Of a DNA stretch of 64,000 bases, positions 40,605 through 49,500 are shown piece after piece. The translations under genes and the position numbers were made by a program. A model generated the notes under the pieces. It made no database searches, was not told where the DNA came from, and saw only the letters and a list, made by a program, of their open reading frames with translations. How positions within the stretch are numbered: position 1 is the stretch's first letter; every line of letters begins with the position of its first letter. This DNA comes from Syntrophobacteraceae bacterium (GTDB taxonomy: Bacteria; Desulfobacterota; Syntrophobacteria; Syntrophobacterales; Syntrophobacteraceae), in assembly GCA_031292195.1 (NCBI GenBank), contig JARLHP010000026.1, positions 1 through 64,000 on the forward strand. The letters are read 5' to 3'.

Positions 40605-41110
40605 CGTTGGAGCTTGTGTATTCTGTGCGACTTGCCCGGAAGATCCCGCGCACAAAGCTCTACCCCCACCCTTTGAAGCCGCAGCAGGTCGTTTTCGGGG
40701 ACCATCGCCATGGCGGCGACTTTTGCCGGCTTTCCTTCCATCCGCGGAAAGCAGCTCTTCGCAAAGCTCCCCACTTTTTCGTTGAAGTCCGCCCGCGCAC
40801 TCACCCGCACACAATTGGACGAGCGAGTCTCGATAAACGTGGCGGCCGGCTTGCCGTAATCCATCATTTTGATGCTGCGTTTTCCAGGCGTGCGCCCGGT
40901 TACGGCAATTATGCCGTCCACCGGACACCGATCGGTTTCCACAAATATGACCAAATCCTTTCCCGCGGGGCCTTTGGAATCTTCAATGCCCAGTTCCCTC
41001 AGAGCGGCCAGGGCCATTCTCACACCGAGCACCAGCCCTTCACACAAATGTCCATGAAACTTCTCGGCTCCATCCACCATGACTTGTAAATTTCCATCCG
41101 CCCAATACAT
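40583..41110 (-). CDS. FmdE family protein
   Basis: VDGAEKFHGHLCEGLVLGVRMALAALRELGI...FVETDRCPVDGIIAVTGRTPGKRSIKMMDYGKPAATF. Confidence 0.93.
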   Translation of the reverse strand: MYWADGNLQVMVDGAEKFHGHLCEGLVLGVRMALAALRELGIEDSKGPAGKDLVIFVETDRCPVDGIIAVTGRTPGKRSIKMMDYGKPAATFIETRSSNCVRVSARADFNEKVGSFAKSCFPRMEGKPAKVAAMAMVPENDLLRLQRVGVELCARDLPGKSHRIHKLQRWAMKSR

Positions 41111-41472
41111 CGCAGTCTCCCCGGTTGATTGTGGAATTCCATGTTGCGACGGATTTGCAAAAGGGGTACCAATGGCTTATATACACTACATAACGTATGG
41201 ATTAAGCGATGCGGGTAGAGCGCTTGACAGCGCAAAAGATATTTTTCCTACATTTTTGAATTACAACCTTACACTTTTGAAGAGGGCTTCCTTGTCGTGC
41301 GTTTGGAATAAATGGGGAGGCTTCCTGCTCGAACAGGTCCTGGCGGGTTTTTTCATATCACTTCGGGCATGGCAAACCTGGCGCTTTCGACTCACATTCC
41401 GCTGGAATCGGTTTTGCAATTGAGATCATTTACCGTGATTTTGGAGCGCGTTAAATCGAGGAGAGGAAAAAA

Positions 41473-42573
41473 GTGAATATTCAGTTGCAAACACTGATCC
41501 GTTCCATAACTGAGATGGCTGAGGAAAAGGAGGGCTTGGCGGGGCCCGAAAAACTCGATCTTCTGCTTTACGCCCCCTGCCCCGTGAAACTGGTTATGAA
41601 AGAGCGGATCGAGCGCATCGTTCATTCGCACCGGGAAAGAAACGTGGAGCTTAGCGTCCACATTCCGATGGGATGCACCTCGGTCGACCCCTACGATCCG
41701 GTCTACCTGGCAAAAGACGCGGGAGAACTGCCGGCAATCATCGGTTCCATTGGGTTTGGCGACTTTTGGAAGAAGGAATTCGTCAATCGATTCGTTCGCG
41801 AAGGAGTGTTCGAAGCGGTTCTTGCTCCCCGAGTCAACCCCATGTTCGAAAAGGCCGGTCTGATCGACCCCCGGGGTTGTTACACCATCTACGGAGTCAC
41901 CCCCTATATTTTCCTGGTGGACACCAGAAAGTTGGGCGGTCGGGCCATTCCACGAACCTGGGAAGATCTTCTGGACGTAAAATACAGAAACGAGATCGTG
42001 ATGTGCGGGGACGGCGATGACATGGCCGACGCCGTCATCCTGAACATGTATAAGGACCGGGGATTGGATGGATTGAAACAGCTTGCCGGCAACGTGAAGA
42101 GCATAATGCACTCCTCGCAGATGGCCAAAATCGCGGGAACAGATGACCCCGAGGCGGCGGCTGTTTTCGTCATCCCCTGCTTTTTTGCCGAAAGCACCAA
42201 AAGGGCGGACCATGTGCGGGCGGTGTGGCCCGAGGATGGGGCGGCGGCAAGCCCGCTCTATTTTCTGGCCAAAAAGAGCGATCTGGAGCGGTTAAGGGAG
42301 CTGATAGCGTTTTTTACCGAGGGCTTTCAAACCATCGAGAGCGCATCCTGGTTCATCCCTCTGGGGGCAACCGAGATGCCCGGCTTGCCGGTGAACGCGG
42401 CCATAAAGTGGATCGGATGGAATTTTATCGAAGAAAACGACGTCAACGGCCTGCGCGATGAGCTGAACCTGGTTTTTCGGGCAGCTCTGCCAGGAAGCGG
42501 GGAGCGAGGAAGGGGATGCGGGGAGCAGGGCAAGGGGCGGGGTGTTTTGACGGGTCGCGAGGGGCTGCGATGA
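41473..42573 (+). CDS. ABC substrate-binding-like protein lacking a signal peptide
   Basis: Iron-type SBP-like features (GVTPYIFLVDTRKLGGRAIPRTWEDLLDVKYRNEIVMCGDGDDMADAVILNMY); N-terminus MNIQLQTLIRSITEMAEEKEG is not hydrophobic. Confidence 0.78.
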   Translation: MNIQLQTLIRSITEMAEEKEGLAGPEKLDLLLYAPCPVKLVMKERIERIVHSHRERNVELSVHIPMGCTSVDPYDPVYLAKDAGELPAIIGSIGFGDFWKKEFVNRFVREGVFEAVLAPRVNPMFEKAGLIDPRGCYTIYGVTPYIFLVDTRKLGGRAIPRTWEDLLDVKYRNEIVMCGDGDDMADAVILNMYKDRGLDGLKQLAGNVKSIMHSSQMAKIAGTDDPEAAAVFVIPCFFAESTKRADHVRAVWPEDGAAASPLYFLAKKSDLERLRELIAFFTEGFQTIESASWFIPLGATEMPGLPVNAAIKWIGWNFIEENDVNGLRDELNLVFRAALPGSGERGRGCGEQGKGRGVLTGREGLR

Positions 42574-43271
42574 GGCTGATCACGGTGGCCGGACCGCCCT
42601 CCTGCGGAAAGACCTCCCTTATCATCAAGACATGCACCCATCTCATGGCTGGAGGCTTATCCTGCGCGGTGGTCAAGTTCGACTGCCTTCAGAGTCAGGA
42701 CGACGTGGCCTACACGGCGGCAAACATCCCGGTCTCGGTTGTGCTTTCAGGCGGCCTGTGCCCCGACCATTATTTTGCCACCAACCTGGAGGAGGCATTC
42801 GCCTGGGCTTCGGGAGCGCAGTGCTGCATCATAGAAACGGCCGGACTCTGCAATCGCTGCTCGCCTCATATCAAAGGCCTGATGGCCGTCTGCGTCATCG
42901 ACAACCTCATGGGAATCGAGGCCCCCAAAAAAATCGGGCCGATGCTCCAGATGGCCGACCTTATCGCCGTCACCAAAGGAGATCTCGTATCCCAGGCCGA
43001 AAGGGAGGTATATCGACACCGCATCCGCCAGATGAACCGGCGGGCAGTCATAAGGCAGGTGAACGGCCTGACCGGACAGGGTTGCAGGGATCTTGCCGCT
43101 ATCATGGCGGAAGCTCCCTCCGTGGAATCGGTCACAGATATGAAACTGAGGTTTTCCATGCCTGCGGCTATTTGCTCCTATTGTCTGAGCGAGAGGCGAA
43201 TCGGTGCAAAATACCAAAAAGGCAACGTGAAGAAGGCCTCTTTCGGGAAAACGGTATGCAACACGATCTAA
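42570..43271 (+). CDS. HypB/CobW-like (G3E) GTPase
   Basis: MRLITVAGPPSCGKTSLIIKTCTHLMAGGLSCAVVKFD...CCIIETAGLCNRC...LIAVTKGDLVSQAE; C-terminal CSYC; ATGA overlap with upstream gene. Confidence 0.87.
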   Translation: MRLITVAGPPSCGKTSLIIKTCTHLMAGGLSCAVVKFDCLQSQDDVAYTAANIPVSVVLSGGLCPDHYFATNLEEAFAWASGAQCCIIETAGLCNRCSPHIKGLMAVCVIDNLMGIEAPKKIGPMLQMADLIAVTKGDLVSQAEREVYRHRIRQMNRRAVIRQVNGLTGQGCRDLAAIMAEAPSVESVTDMKLRFSMPAAICSYCLSERRIGAKYQKGNVKKASFGKTVCNTI

Positions 43272-44047
43272 CCCTGCTAACGAGTCTGACTGTTACAGCG
43301 GGCCGCGACAAATCGGGAACAGAGGAAGCCGAAGACGTAGTCTTCCGGCCGGGGGAAATCTCGGCGCTTCTTGGACCCACAGGATCGGGCAAGAGCCGGT
43401 TTCTATCGGATATCGAATCCATGGCCAACGGGGATACGCCAACCGGGCGCAAACTCCTGCTAAACGGAGTGGAGCCCGATTCCGACGAGCGCTTTAGTCT
43501 CCAGGGAACGCTGGTAGCCCAGCTTTCGCAGAACATGAACTTCGTTTTGGACATGAGGGTTGGGGACTTCATTTTTACCCATGCGGAAAGCCGTGGAGTT
43601 TCCGATGCACGGGAGGCCGCATTGCGGGTGATGGAGGAGGCGAATCGGCTGGCGGGCGAGCCCTTCCACCCGGAAAATCACCTGGCCCAGCTTTCGGGCG
43701 GGCAGTCCCGGGCCTTGATGATTGCCGACACGGCGCTTCTTAGCTGGTCCCCGGTCATTTTGATAGACGAAATCGAAAACGCGGGCGTGGACAAGCGCAG
43801 GGCTCTGGAGTTGCTGGTGAAAAGCGACAAGATCATCGTGATCGCCACGCACGATCCCGTGCTGGCCCTGTCGGCGGATCGAAGGCTTGTCTTCCAGAAT
43901 GGAGGGGTGAAGGGGAGTTTCCAGCGAACCGGCCGGGAAGAAGAACTCCTGGGTGAGCTTCTGGAGATGGAACTGAAATTTTCCCGCGTCCGTGAGGCCT
44001 TGCGCAGCGGCGTGGCGCCCGTTTTGGAACCAGTCCACCCGGGGTGA
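43256..44047 (+). CDS. ABC-type ATPase subunit without adjacent permease
   Basis: ALLGPTGSGKSRFLSDIES (Walker A); LAQLSGGQSRALMIADTALLSWSPVILIDEIENAG (signature, Walker B); VIATHDPVLAL (H-loop); overlaps GTPase gene by 16 bp. Confidence 0.93.
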   Translation: MQHDLTLLTSLTVTAGRDKSGTEEAEDVVFRPGEISALLGPTGSGKSRFLSDIESMANGDTPTGRKLLLNGVEPDSDERFSLQGTLVAQLSQNMNFVLDMRVGDFIFTHAESRGVSDAREAALRVMEEANRLAGEPFHPENHLAQLSGGQSRALMIADTALLSWSPVILIDEIENAGVDKRRALELLVKSDKIIVIATHDPVLALSADRRLVFQNGGVKGSFQRTGREEELLGELLEMELKFSRVREALRSGVAPVLEPVHPG

Positions 44048-44074
44048 CATCGATTGATCCGGGCACAGGACTAA

Positions 44075-44202
44075 AAGGCATAGGACGAATAGGACGAATA
44101 AGACTTATAGGACGAATTAAAAGCAGAGAGTAGCCAACCGTCCAGGGATAGCCCTGGCTGGAGATTGTGAGGCCATGTGGTACTCCCCCGCTTAACCCTG
44201 TT
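44075..44202. repeat. Interspersed repeat family R2, copy B
   Basis: AAGGCATAGGACGAATAGGACGAATAAGACTTATAGGACGAATTAAAAGCAG...CCAGGGATAGCCCTGG. Confidence 0.8.
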
Positions 44203-45727
44203 CGCCAAATTCTATCCCCTGGGCCAGGTCCATTCGGCCGGACCAGTTGACAGTGCAGGTCTGGCGGCGCATGTAGGCCTTCCAGGCGTCCGAGCCCGAT
44301 TCTCTTCCACCTCCGGTTTGCTTTTCGCCTCCGAAGGCCCCGCCGATCTCGGCCCCCGAGGTGCTGACATTTACATTTGCTATGCCGCAGTCGCTGCCCC
44401 GGGCGCTCAAAAAGAGTTCGGAGTCGCGCAGATCGTTTGTAAAGATGGCGGAAGAAAGGCCCTGTGGAACGTCATTGTGGAATTTAAGGGCCTCTTCTAT
44501 GGTTTCATAGCGAATCATGTAGAGTATGGGGGCAAAGGTTTCTTTCTTTACGACGGGGAAGCTGCTTTGCACCTCGCAGATGCAGGGGCGCGCGTAGGCG
44601 CCGGTATCATAGAGGCCTCCGGTCAGAGGCTCGCCTCCATAGAGGATTTTTCCGCCGGATTTTGTGATTTCCGCCAGCGCCTTTTGCATCGTTTCGACTG
44701 CTTCTTTGTCGATCAGGGGTCCCATCAGGACGCCGTCTTCGAGCGGGTTGCCGATTTTTACCTGCCTGTAGGCGGCAATCAGCCGTTTTTTTAGGACATC
44801 GAATATCGAGTTGGAGACGATGAGCCGCCTGATAGTGGTGCACCTTTGCCCCGAGGTCCCCACGGCGCCAAACAGGACGGCCCGCACGACGAGGTCAAGG
44901 TCCGCGCCGGGGGTAACGATGACTCCGTTATTGCCGCCCAGTTCCAGGAGAGGTCTTGCGAGGCGAGAGACCACGACCGAGCCGACGCGTCTTCCCATCG
45001 GTACGCTGCCTGTGGCCGAGATGAGCGGGAGCCGCTCGTCGGCAGCCAGTTTCTCCCCGATATCCTCTCCAGGGCCGATAACCACGTTTAGAAGACCGGG
45101 AGGAAACCCACAGTCCGCAGCTACCCCGGCCGCCAGTACATTTGCGGCGACGGCGCAAAGGGGGACCTTGCCGGAGGGTTTCCAGACGACGGTATCTCCG
45201 GCGATCAGGGCCAGCATGGCGTTCCAGGCCCACACCGCAACGGGGAAATTGAACGCGGTGATAACGCCCACCGGGCCGAGCGGATGGTATTGCTCGAAGA
45301 GTCGGTGCCCGGGCCTTTCGCTGTGCATGGAAAGTCCATAGAGCATTCGGGACTGGCCGACCGCAAAGTCGCACATATCGATCAGCTCCTGGACTTCACC
45401 TTCCCCTTCGGCCCGTATTTTTCCCATCTCGATGGAGATTAGGGCGCCAAGCTCTTTTTTTCGCCCGCGAAAGGCTTCCCCGATCCGGCGGACCAGTTCT
45501 CCGCGCTGCGGTGCAGGCACATCGCGCCATCGCAGGAAAGCTTCTCCCGCCGCTTGCACCACCCGGTCATAGGCTGTTGCATCGGCCTGCCTTATCTTGC
45601 ACAGAATCTTGCCGTCCACCGGCGAAATGGATTCAATGACACTGCCCAGGCAATCCAGGCGGTTCAGGCCGATCAGGGCGCCCTGCTCCGGTTCGCGTAT
45701 GCCCAGCCTTTCTAGAAGAGTATCCAT
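44192..45727 (-). CDS. Aldehyde dehydrogenase (ALDH7/piperideine-6-carboxylate dehydrogenase-like)
   Basis: GPVGVITAFNFPVAVWAWNAMLALIAGDTVVWKPSGKVPL; LLELGGNNGVIV; GTSGQRCTTIRRLIV; KETFAPILYMIRY. Confidence 0.95.
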   Translation of the reverse strand: MDTLLERLGIREPEQGALIGLNRLDCLGSVIESISPVDGKILCKIRQADATAYDRVVQAAGEAFLRWRDVPAPQRGELVRRIGEAFRGRKKELGALISIEMGKIRAEGEGEVQELIDMCDFAVGQSRMLYGLSMHSERPGHRLFEQYHPLGPVGVITAFNFPVAVWAWNAMLALIAGDTVVWKPSGKVPLCAVAANVLAAGVAADCGFPPGLLNVVIGPGEDIGEKLAADERLPLISATGSVPMGRRVGSVVVSRLARPLLELGGNNGVIVTPGADLDLVVRAVLFGAVGTSGQRCTTIRRLIVSNSIFDVLKKRLIAAYRQVKIGNPLEDGVLMGPLIDKEAVETMQKALAEITKSGGKILYGGEPLTGGLYDTGAYARPCICEVQSSFPVVKKETFAPILYMIRYETIEEALKFHNDVPQGLSSAIFTNDLRDSELFLSARGSDCGIANVNVSTSGAEIGGAFGGEKQTGGGRESGSDAWKAYMRRQTCTVNWSGRMDLAQGIEFGEQG

Positions 45728-45749
45728 GGGTTAGTCCTCTAAATCCTGT

Positions 45750-47069
45750 CTAAAGTAGTTTCTTTAGTGTTTTTTCGAAGATGGACAGCCCCGTATTGAC
45801 TTCCTCGGCGCTTATGGTAAGGGCGGGGCAAAATCGGAGCGTACTTTCCCCGCATCCGAGCAGGAGCAGGCCCGCTCTAAATGCGGCTTGGACCACGGAG
45901 TCGCGCAAGTCGGGGGCGATCTGCCGGGAGGCCCTGTCACGAACGAATTCCACGCCCACCATCAGGCCTTTTCCGCGCACGTCTCCCATGCATTCGAAGT
46001 TTTCCTGCAGTTGGCGCAAACCGGCCATTAACTGGCTGCCCCTTGCCGCCGCGTTTTCGATCAGGCCTGCTTCCAGAAGAGCGATGGTGGCCAGGGCCGC
46101 GCGGCAGGATATAGGGTTTCCGCCAAAAGTCGAGGCGTGCGACCCGGCGGGCCAGTCCATGAGTTTTGGGCCGGCAATCATAGCCCCCAGCGGCATCCCT
46201 GAGGCAATTCCCTTGGCCAGGGCCATAATGTCGGGTTCCACACCGAAGTGCTCCATGGCGAACATTCTACCCGTTCTTCCCATACCGGATTGAATTTCGT
46301 CGGCCACAAGGAGGATGCCGTACTTTTTGGCCAGCTTGGCCAGTTCCACGTGGAACTCGGCCGGCGGAACGATATAGCCGCCTTCCCCTTGAATCGGTTC
46401 CACAAAGATGGCGGCCACTTCTTCGGGCGAAATGCTGGTGCGGAAGATGGGGTCTTCTATCCATCTCACGCATGCCTGCCCGCAGGTGGGCTGACACAGG
46501 CCGTAGGGGCAGCGGTAACAGTTGGGATAGGGGACGTGAATGATACCCGGCACGAGAGGATGAAAATACTTTTTCTGATAAGCCTTGCTGGCGGTAAGAG
46601 AAAGGGCCCCCATCGTCCTGCCGTGAAAAGCCCCGAAAAAGGCGATGGCATATTCGCGCCTGGTATGATATCGGGCCAGTTTGAAGGAGGCTTCAACGGC
46701 CTCCGCCCCCGAGTTGCCGAAAAAGACCCTGGCGCCCCCGGTCATGTTGGCGATTTTCGCCAATTTTTCGGCAAGAATAATCTGGGGCTCATAGTAGAAG
46801 TCGGTTCCCGACATGTGGATGAGCTTTCCGGCCTGGTCCCGGATGGCTCTGACCACTTCGGGATGGCAATGGCCGGTCGAAGTTACGGCGATACCGGCCG
46901 TGAAATCGAGAAACCGGTTTCCGTCGACATCCCGGACCCACAGCCCCTTTGCCTTCTCGACGACCAGCGGATAGACCCTGGTGTAGGACTGAGAAACCAG
47001 TTGGGAGTCTTTGCGGATGAATTCCGAGGCCCTGGGCCCTGGCAAATCGGTCCTGATCAGCGGTTTCAT
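45750..47069 (-). CDS. Class III aminotransferase (4-aminobutyrate/acetylornithine type)
   Basis: DGNRFLDFTAGIAVTSTGHCHPEVVRAI; FFGNSGAEAVEASFKLAR; LLVADEIQSGMGRTGRMFAMEHFGVEPDIMALAKGIASGMPLGAMI. Confidence 0.94.
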   Translation of the reverse strand: MKPLIRTDLPGPRASEFIRKDSQLVSQSYTRVYPLVVEKAKGLWVRDVDGNRFLDFTAGIAVTSTGHCHPEVVRAIRDQAGKLIHMSGTDFYYEPQIILAEKLAKIANMTGGARVFFGNSGAEAVEASFKLARYHTRREYAIAFFGAFHGRTMGALSLTASKAYQKKYFHPLVPGIIHVPYPNCYRCPYGLCQPTCGQACVRWIEDPIFRTSISPEEVAAIFVEPIQGEGGYIVPPAEFHVELAKLAKKYGILLVADEIQSGMGRTGRMFAMEHFGVEPDIMALAKGIASGMPLGAMIAGPKLMDWPAGSHASTFGGNPISCRAALATIALLEAGLIENAAARGSQLMAGLRQLQENFECMGDVRGKGLMVGVEFVRDRASRQIAPDLRDSVVQAAFRAGLLLLGCGESTLRFCPALTISAEEVNTGLSIFEKTLKKLL

Positions 47070-47262
47070 ATAGTGGAGCGCCTTTTTTGCTAAAATATCG
47101 ATCATGAAAGCTACCAAGATAGTTACTCCAGTTTCCGTTTCCATACAATGGGAGTATATATCTTCGATTTAGACCGGGTAATTTGACGAAATACCGGGGC
47201 CTGGTAACCTGCGGACCGATGCGTCGTGGTTTGCCTCTGGCGGGAGAAAGAGCCAGTACTTA

Positions 47263-47278
47263 TATTGAGCGCTCAATA
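47263..47278. promoter_or_regulatory. Perfect 16-bp palindrome TATTGAGCGCTCAATA, candidate operator
   Basis: Lies in the divergent intergenic region between the aminotransferase and pdhA starts. Confidence 0.55.
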
Positions 47279-47329
47279 ACAGGGAATATCTTTATTTTGC
47301 ATTGAAGATTTCGAGAGGTGAGAAGAATA

Positions 47330-48415
47330 ATGCCAATCCGAGAAATCGATCTTCCAAACCGCGTCAAATACCTTTCGATCCTCGACCAGGAGGGGCAGGT
47401 CGACGAAGCCCTGGATCCGCGACTTTCCGAGGAACTGCTGCTGAGGCTCTATCGGGGGATGGTCCTGGCGCGAAGGTTCGACGAAAGAATGCTGATCATG
47501 CAACGGCAGGGCAAGATAGGTACTTTTGCGCCGATAAAGGGGCAGGAGGCCCAGGTGGGGGCGGCGGCCGCACTGGAGGAAAATGACTGGATCGTGCCCT
47601 CCTTTCGGGAGGCCCCTGTGGAGATATGGCGCGGTAAGCCAATGGAGAGTATACTTCTTTACTACAGCGGCTACAGCGAGGGCGGAGAGATCCGGGAAGG
47701 CTTGAACATGCTGCCGGTTTCCGTGCCCGTTGGTTCTCAGATGTCTCATGCGGTGGGGATCGGGTTCGGCATGAAATACCGGGGCCAAAAGTCGGTGGCG
47801 GCCACTTTTTTCGGCGACGGGGCAACCTCGCAGGGTGATTTTCACGAAGCGTTGAATTTTGCTTCGGTCTACCAGGTCCCGGTCGTTTTCATATGCCAGA
47901 ACAACCACTGGGCCATATCACTGCCCAGAGGCCGGCAGACCAATTCGGCTACCCTGGCTCAAAAAGCGCTGGCCTACGACATGGCTGCGGTTCAGGTGGA
48001 TGGAAACGACGTTTTGGCCGTCTACAGCGCGGTAAAGGAGGCGGTGGACCGGGGCAGAGGGGGCGGGGGACCAACCCTGATAGAAATGGTGACCTACCGG
48101 TTGTCCATGCACACCACGGCCGACGATCCGAAAAAATACCGAAGCGAACAGGAAGTGGCGGAGTGGGAAAGCCGCGATCCGATCACGCGGTTTGAAAAAT
48201 ACCTGACAAACAGGGGGGTGCTGGACGAGCAGCAAGTCCGCTCGATCACCCAGGAAATCAAGGCGCAAATCAGCCAGGCCGAACAACGTTGGCAGGAGGC
48301 GGCGCAAAAGCGGATCGACCCCCTGGGCATGTTCGAGCACGCCTATGCGGAACTGACGCCTGCGCTGCGCGACCAAAGAGAAATGCTTAAAAAGGAACTG
48401 GAAGACAAGAAGTAG
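47330..48415 (+). CDS. pdhA: Pyruvate/2-oxoacid dehydrogenase E1 alpha
   Basis: GQEAQVGAAAALEENDWIVPSFREAPVEIWRGKP...TFFGDGATSQGDFHEALNFASVYQVPVVFICQNNHWAIS. Confidence 0.96.
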   Translation: MPIREIDLPNRVKYLSILDQEGQVDEALDPRLSEELLLRLYRGMVLARRFDERMLIMQRQGKIGTFAPIKGQEAQVGAAAALEENDWIVPSFREAPVEIWRGKPMESILLYYSGYSEGGEIREGLNMLPVSVPVGSQMSHAVGIGFGMKYRGQKSVAATFFGDGATSQGDFHEALNFASVYQVPVVFICQNNHWAISLPRGRQTNSATLAQKALAYDMAAVQVDGNDVLAVYSAVKEAVDRGRGGGGPTLIEMVTYRLSMHTTADDPKKYRSEQEVAEWESRDPITRFEKYLTNRGVLDEQQVRSITQEIKAQISQAEQRWQEAAQKRIDPLGMFEHAYAELTPALRDQREMLKKELEDKK

Positions 48416-48453
48416 CAGGGAGAAGGAAACCGATTTTACCCGGAGAAATGCCG

Positions 48454-49434
48454 ATGGCAAAAATGAATATGGTTCAGGCCCTTAACCTGGCCCTTCGCCA
48501 GGAGATGGAAAAAGACGACAGGGTGGTCCTCCTGGGGGAGGATATAGGAGTGGACGGGGGCGTATTCCGCGTCACCGATGGACTGCTCGACAAATTCGGG
48601 CCGCAGCGCGTGTTGGACACTCCTCTGGCCGAATCGGCCATAGCCGGAATGTCGATCGGGATGGCCGTCTACGGGCTGCGGCCGGTATGCGAGATGCAGT
48701 TTTCGGGCTTCAGCTATTACGCCCTGCACCAGATGGAGGCGCACGCCTCCCGGATGCGCGCCAGGTCTCAGGGCCGCTATACCGTCCCCATGGTGCTGAG
48801 AGCGCCTTACGGCGGAGGAGTCAGAGCGCTCGAACACCATTCGGAGAGCCGGGAGATTTACTGGGCGCACACGCCGGGGCTCAAAATGGTCATTCCTTCC
48901 ACCCCCCGCCTGGCCAGGGCGCTTCTTGTAAGCGCCATCCGGGACCCCGACCCGGTCGTGTTCTACGAACCCAAAGCAGTCTACCGGGCTTTCCGGGAAG
49001 AGGTGCCCGAAGAGGAGGAAACCTTCCCCCTCGGCAAGTCCCGGGTGGCCAGGCCGGGGGGCGATCTCACCCTGATATCCTACGGAGCGAGTCTCATGCC
49101 GACGCTCGAAGCCGCAACCGAGCTGAGCGAAAAGGACGGGGTGGAATGCGAGGTGATAGACCTTCTGTCACTTTCCCCCCTGGACGACCGGCTTTTTATC
49201 GAATCGGTCAAAAAGACCGGTCGTGCGGTCGTCGTGCACGAGGCCCATGCCACCTTCGGCGCCGGGGCCGAAGTGATCGCCAGGATAGTGGAGAAGGCGC
49301 TCCTCTACCTGGAAGCCCCGGTCCGACGGGCGACAGGCTTCGATGTGGTAATACCGCTCTATCAGCGCGAACAGGATTATCTGCCCGGTGTCCACCGGAT
49401 CACGAAGGCGGTTCGCGAAACCCTGGCATTCTAG
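48454..49434 (+). CDS. pdhB: Pyruvate/2-oxoacid dehydrogenase E1 beta
   Basis: MAKMNMVQALNLALRQEMEKDDRVVLLGEDIGVDGGVFRVTDGLLDKFGPQRVLDTPLAESAIAGMSIGMA. Confidence 0.96.
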   Translation: MAKMNMVQALNLALRQEMEKDDRVVLLGEDIGVDGGVFRVTDGLLDKFGPQRVLDTPLAESAIAGMSIGMAVYGLRPVCEMQFSGFSYYALHQMEAHASRMRARSQGRYTVPMVLRAPYGGGVRALEHHSESREIYWAHTPGLKMVIPSTPRLARALLVSAIRDPDPVVFYEPKAVYRAFREEVPEEEETFPLGKSRVARPGGDLTLISYGASLMPTLEAATELSEKDGVECEVIDLLSLSPLDDRLFIESVKKTGRAVVVHEAHATFGAGAEVIARIVEKALLYLEAPVRRATGFDVVIPLYQREQDYLPGVHRITKAVRETLAF

Positions 49435-49500
49435 CCGCTACCGGGGCGCGGGCGGCGGACATCGCACACCCCACAGCCCATATCCACAGGAGAGAATTTC

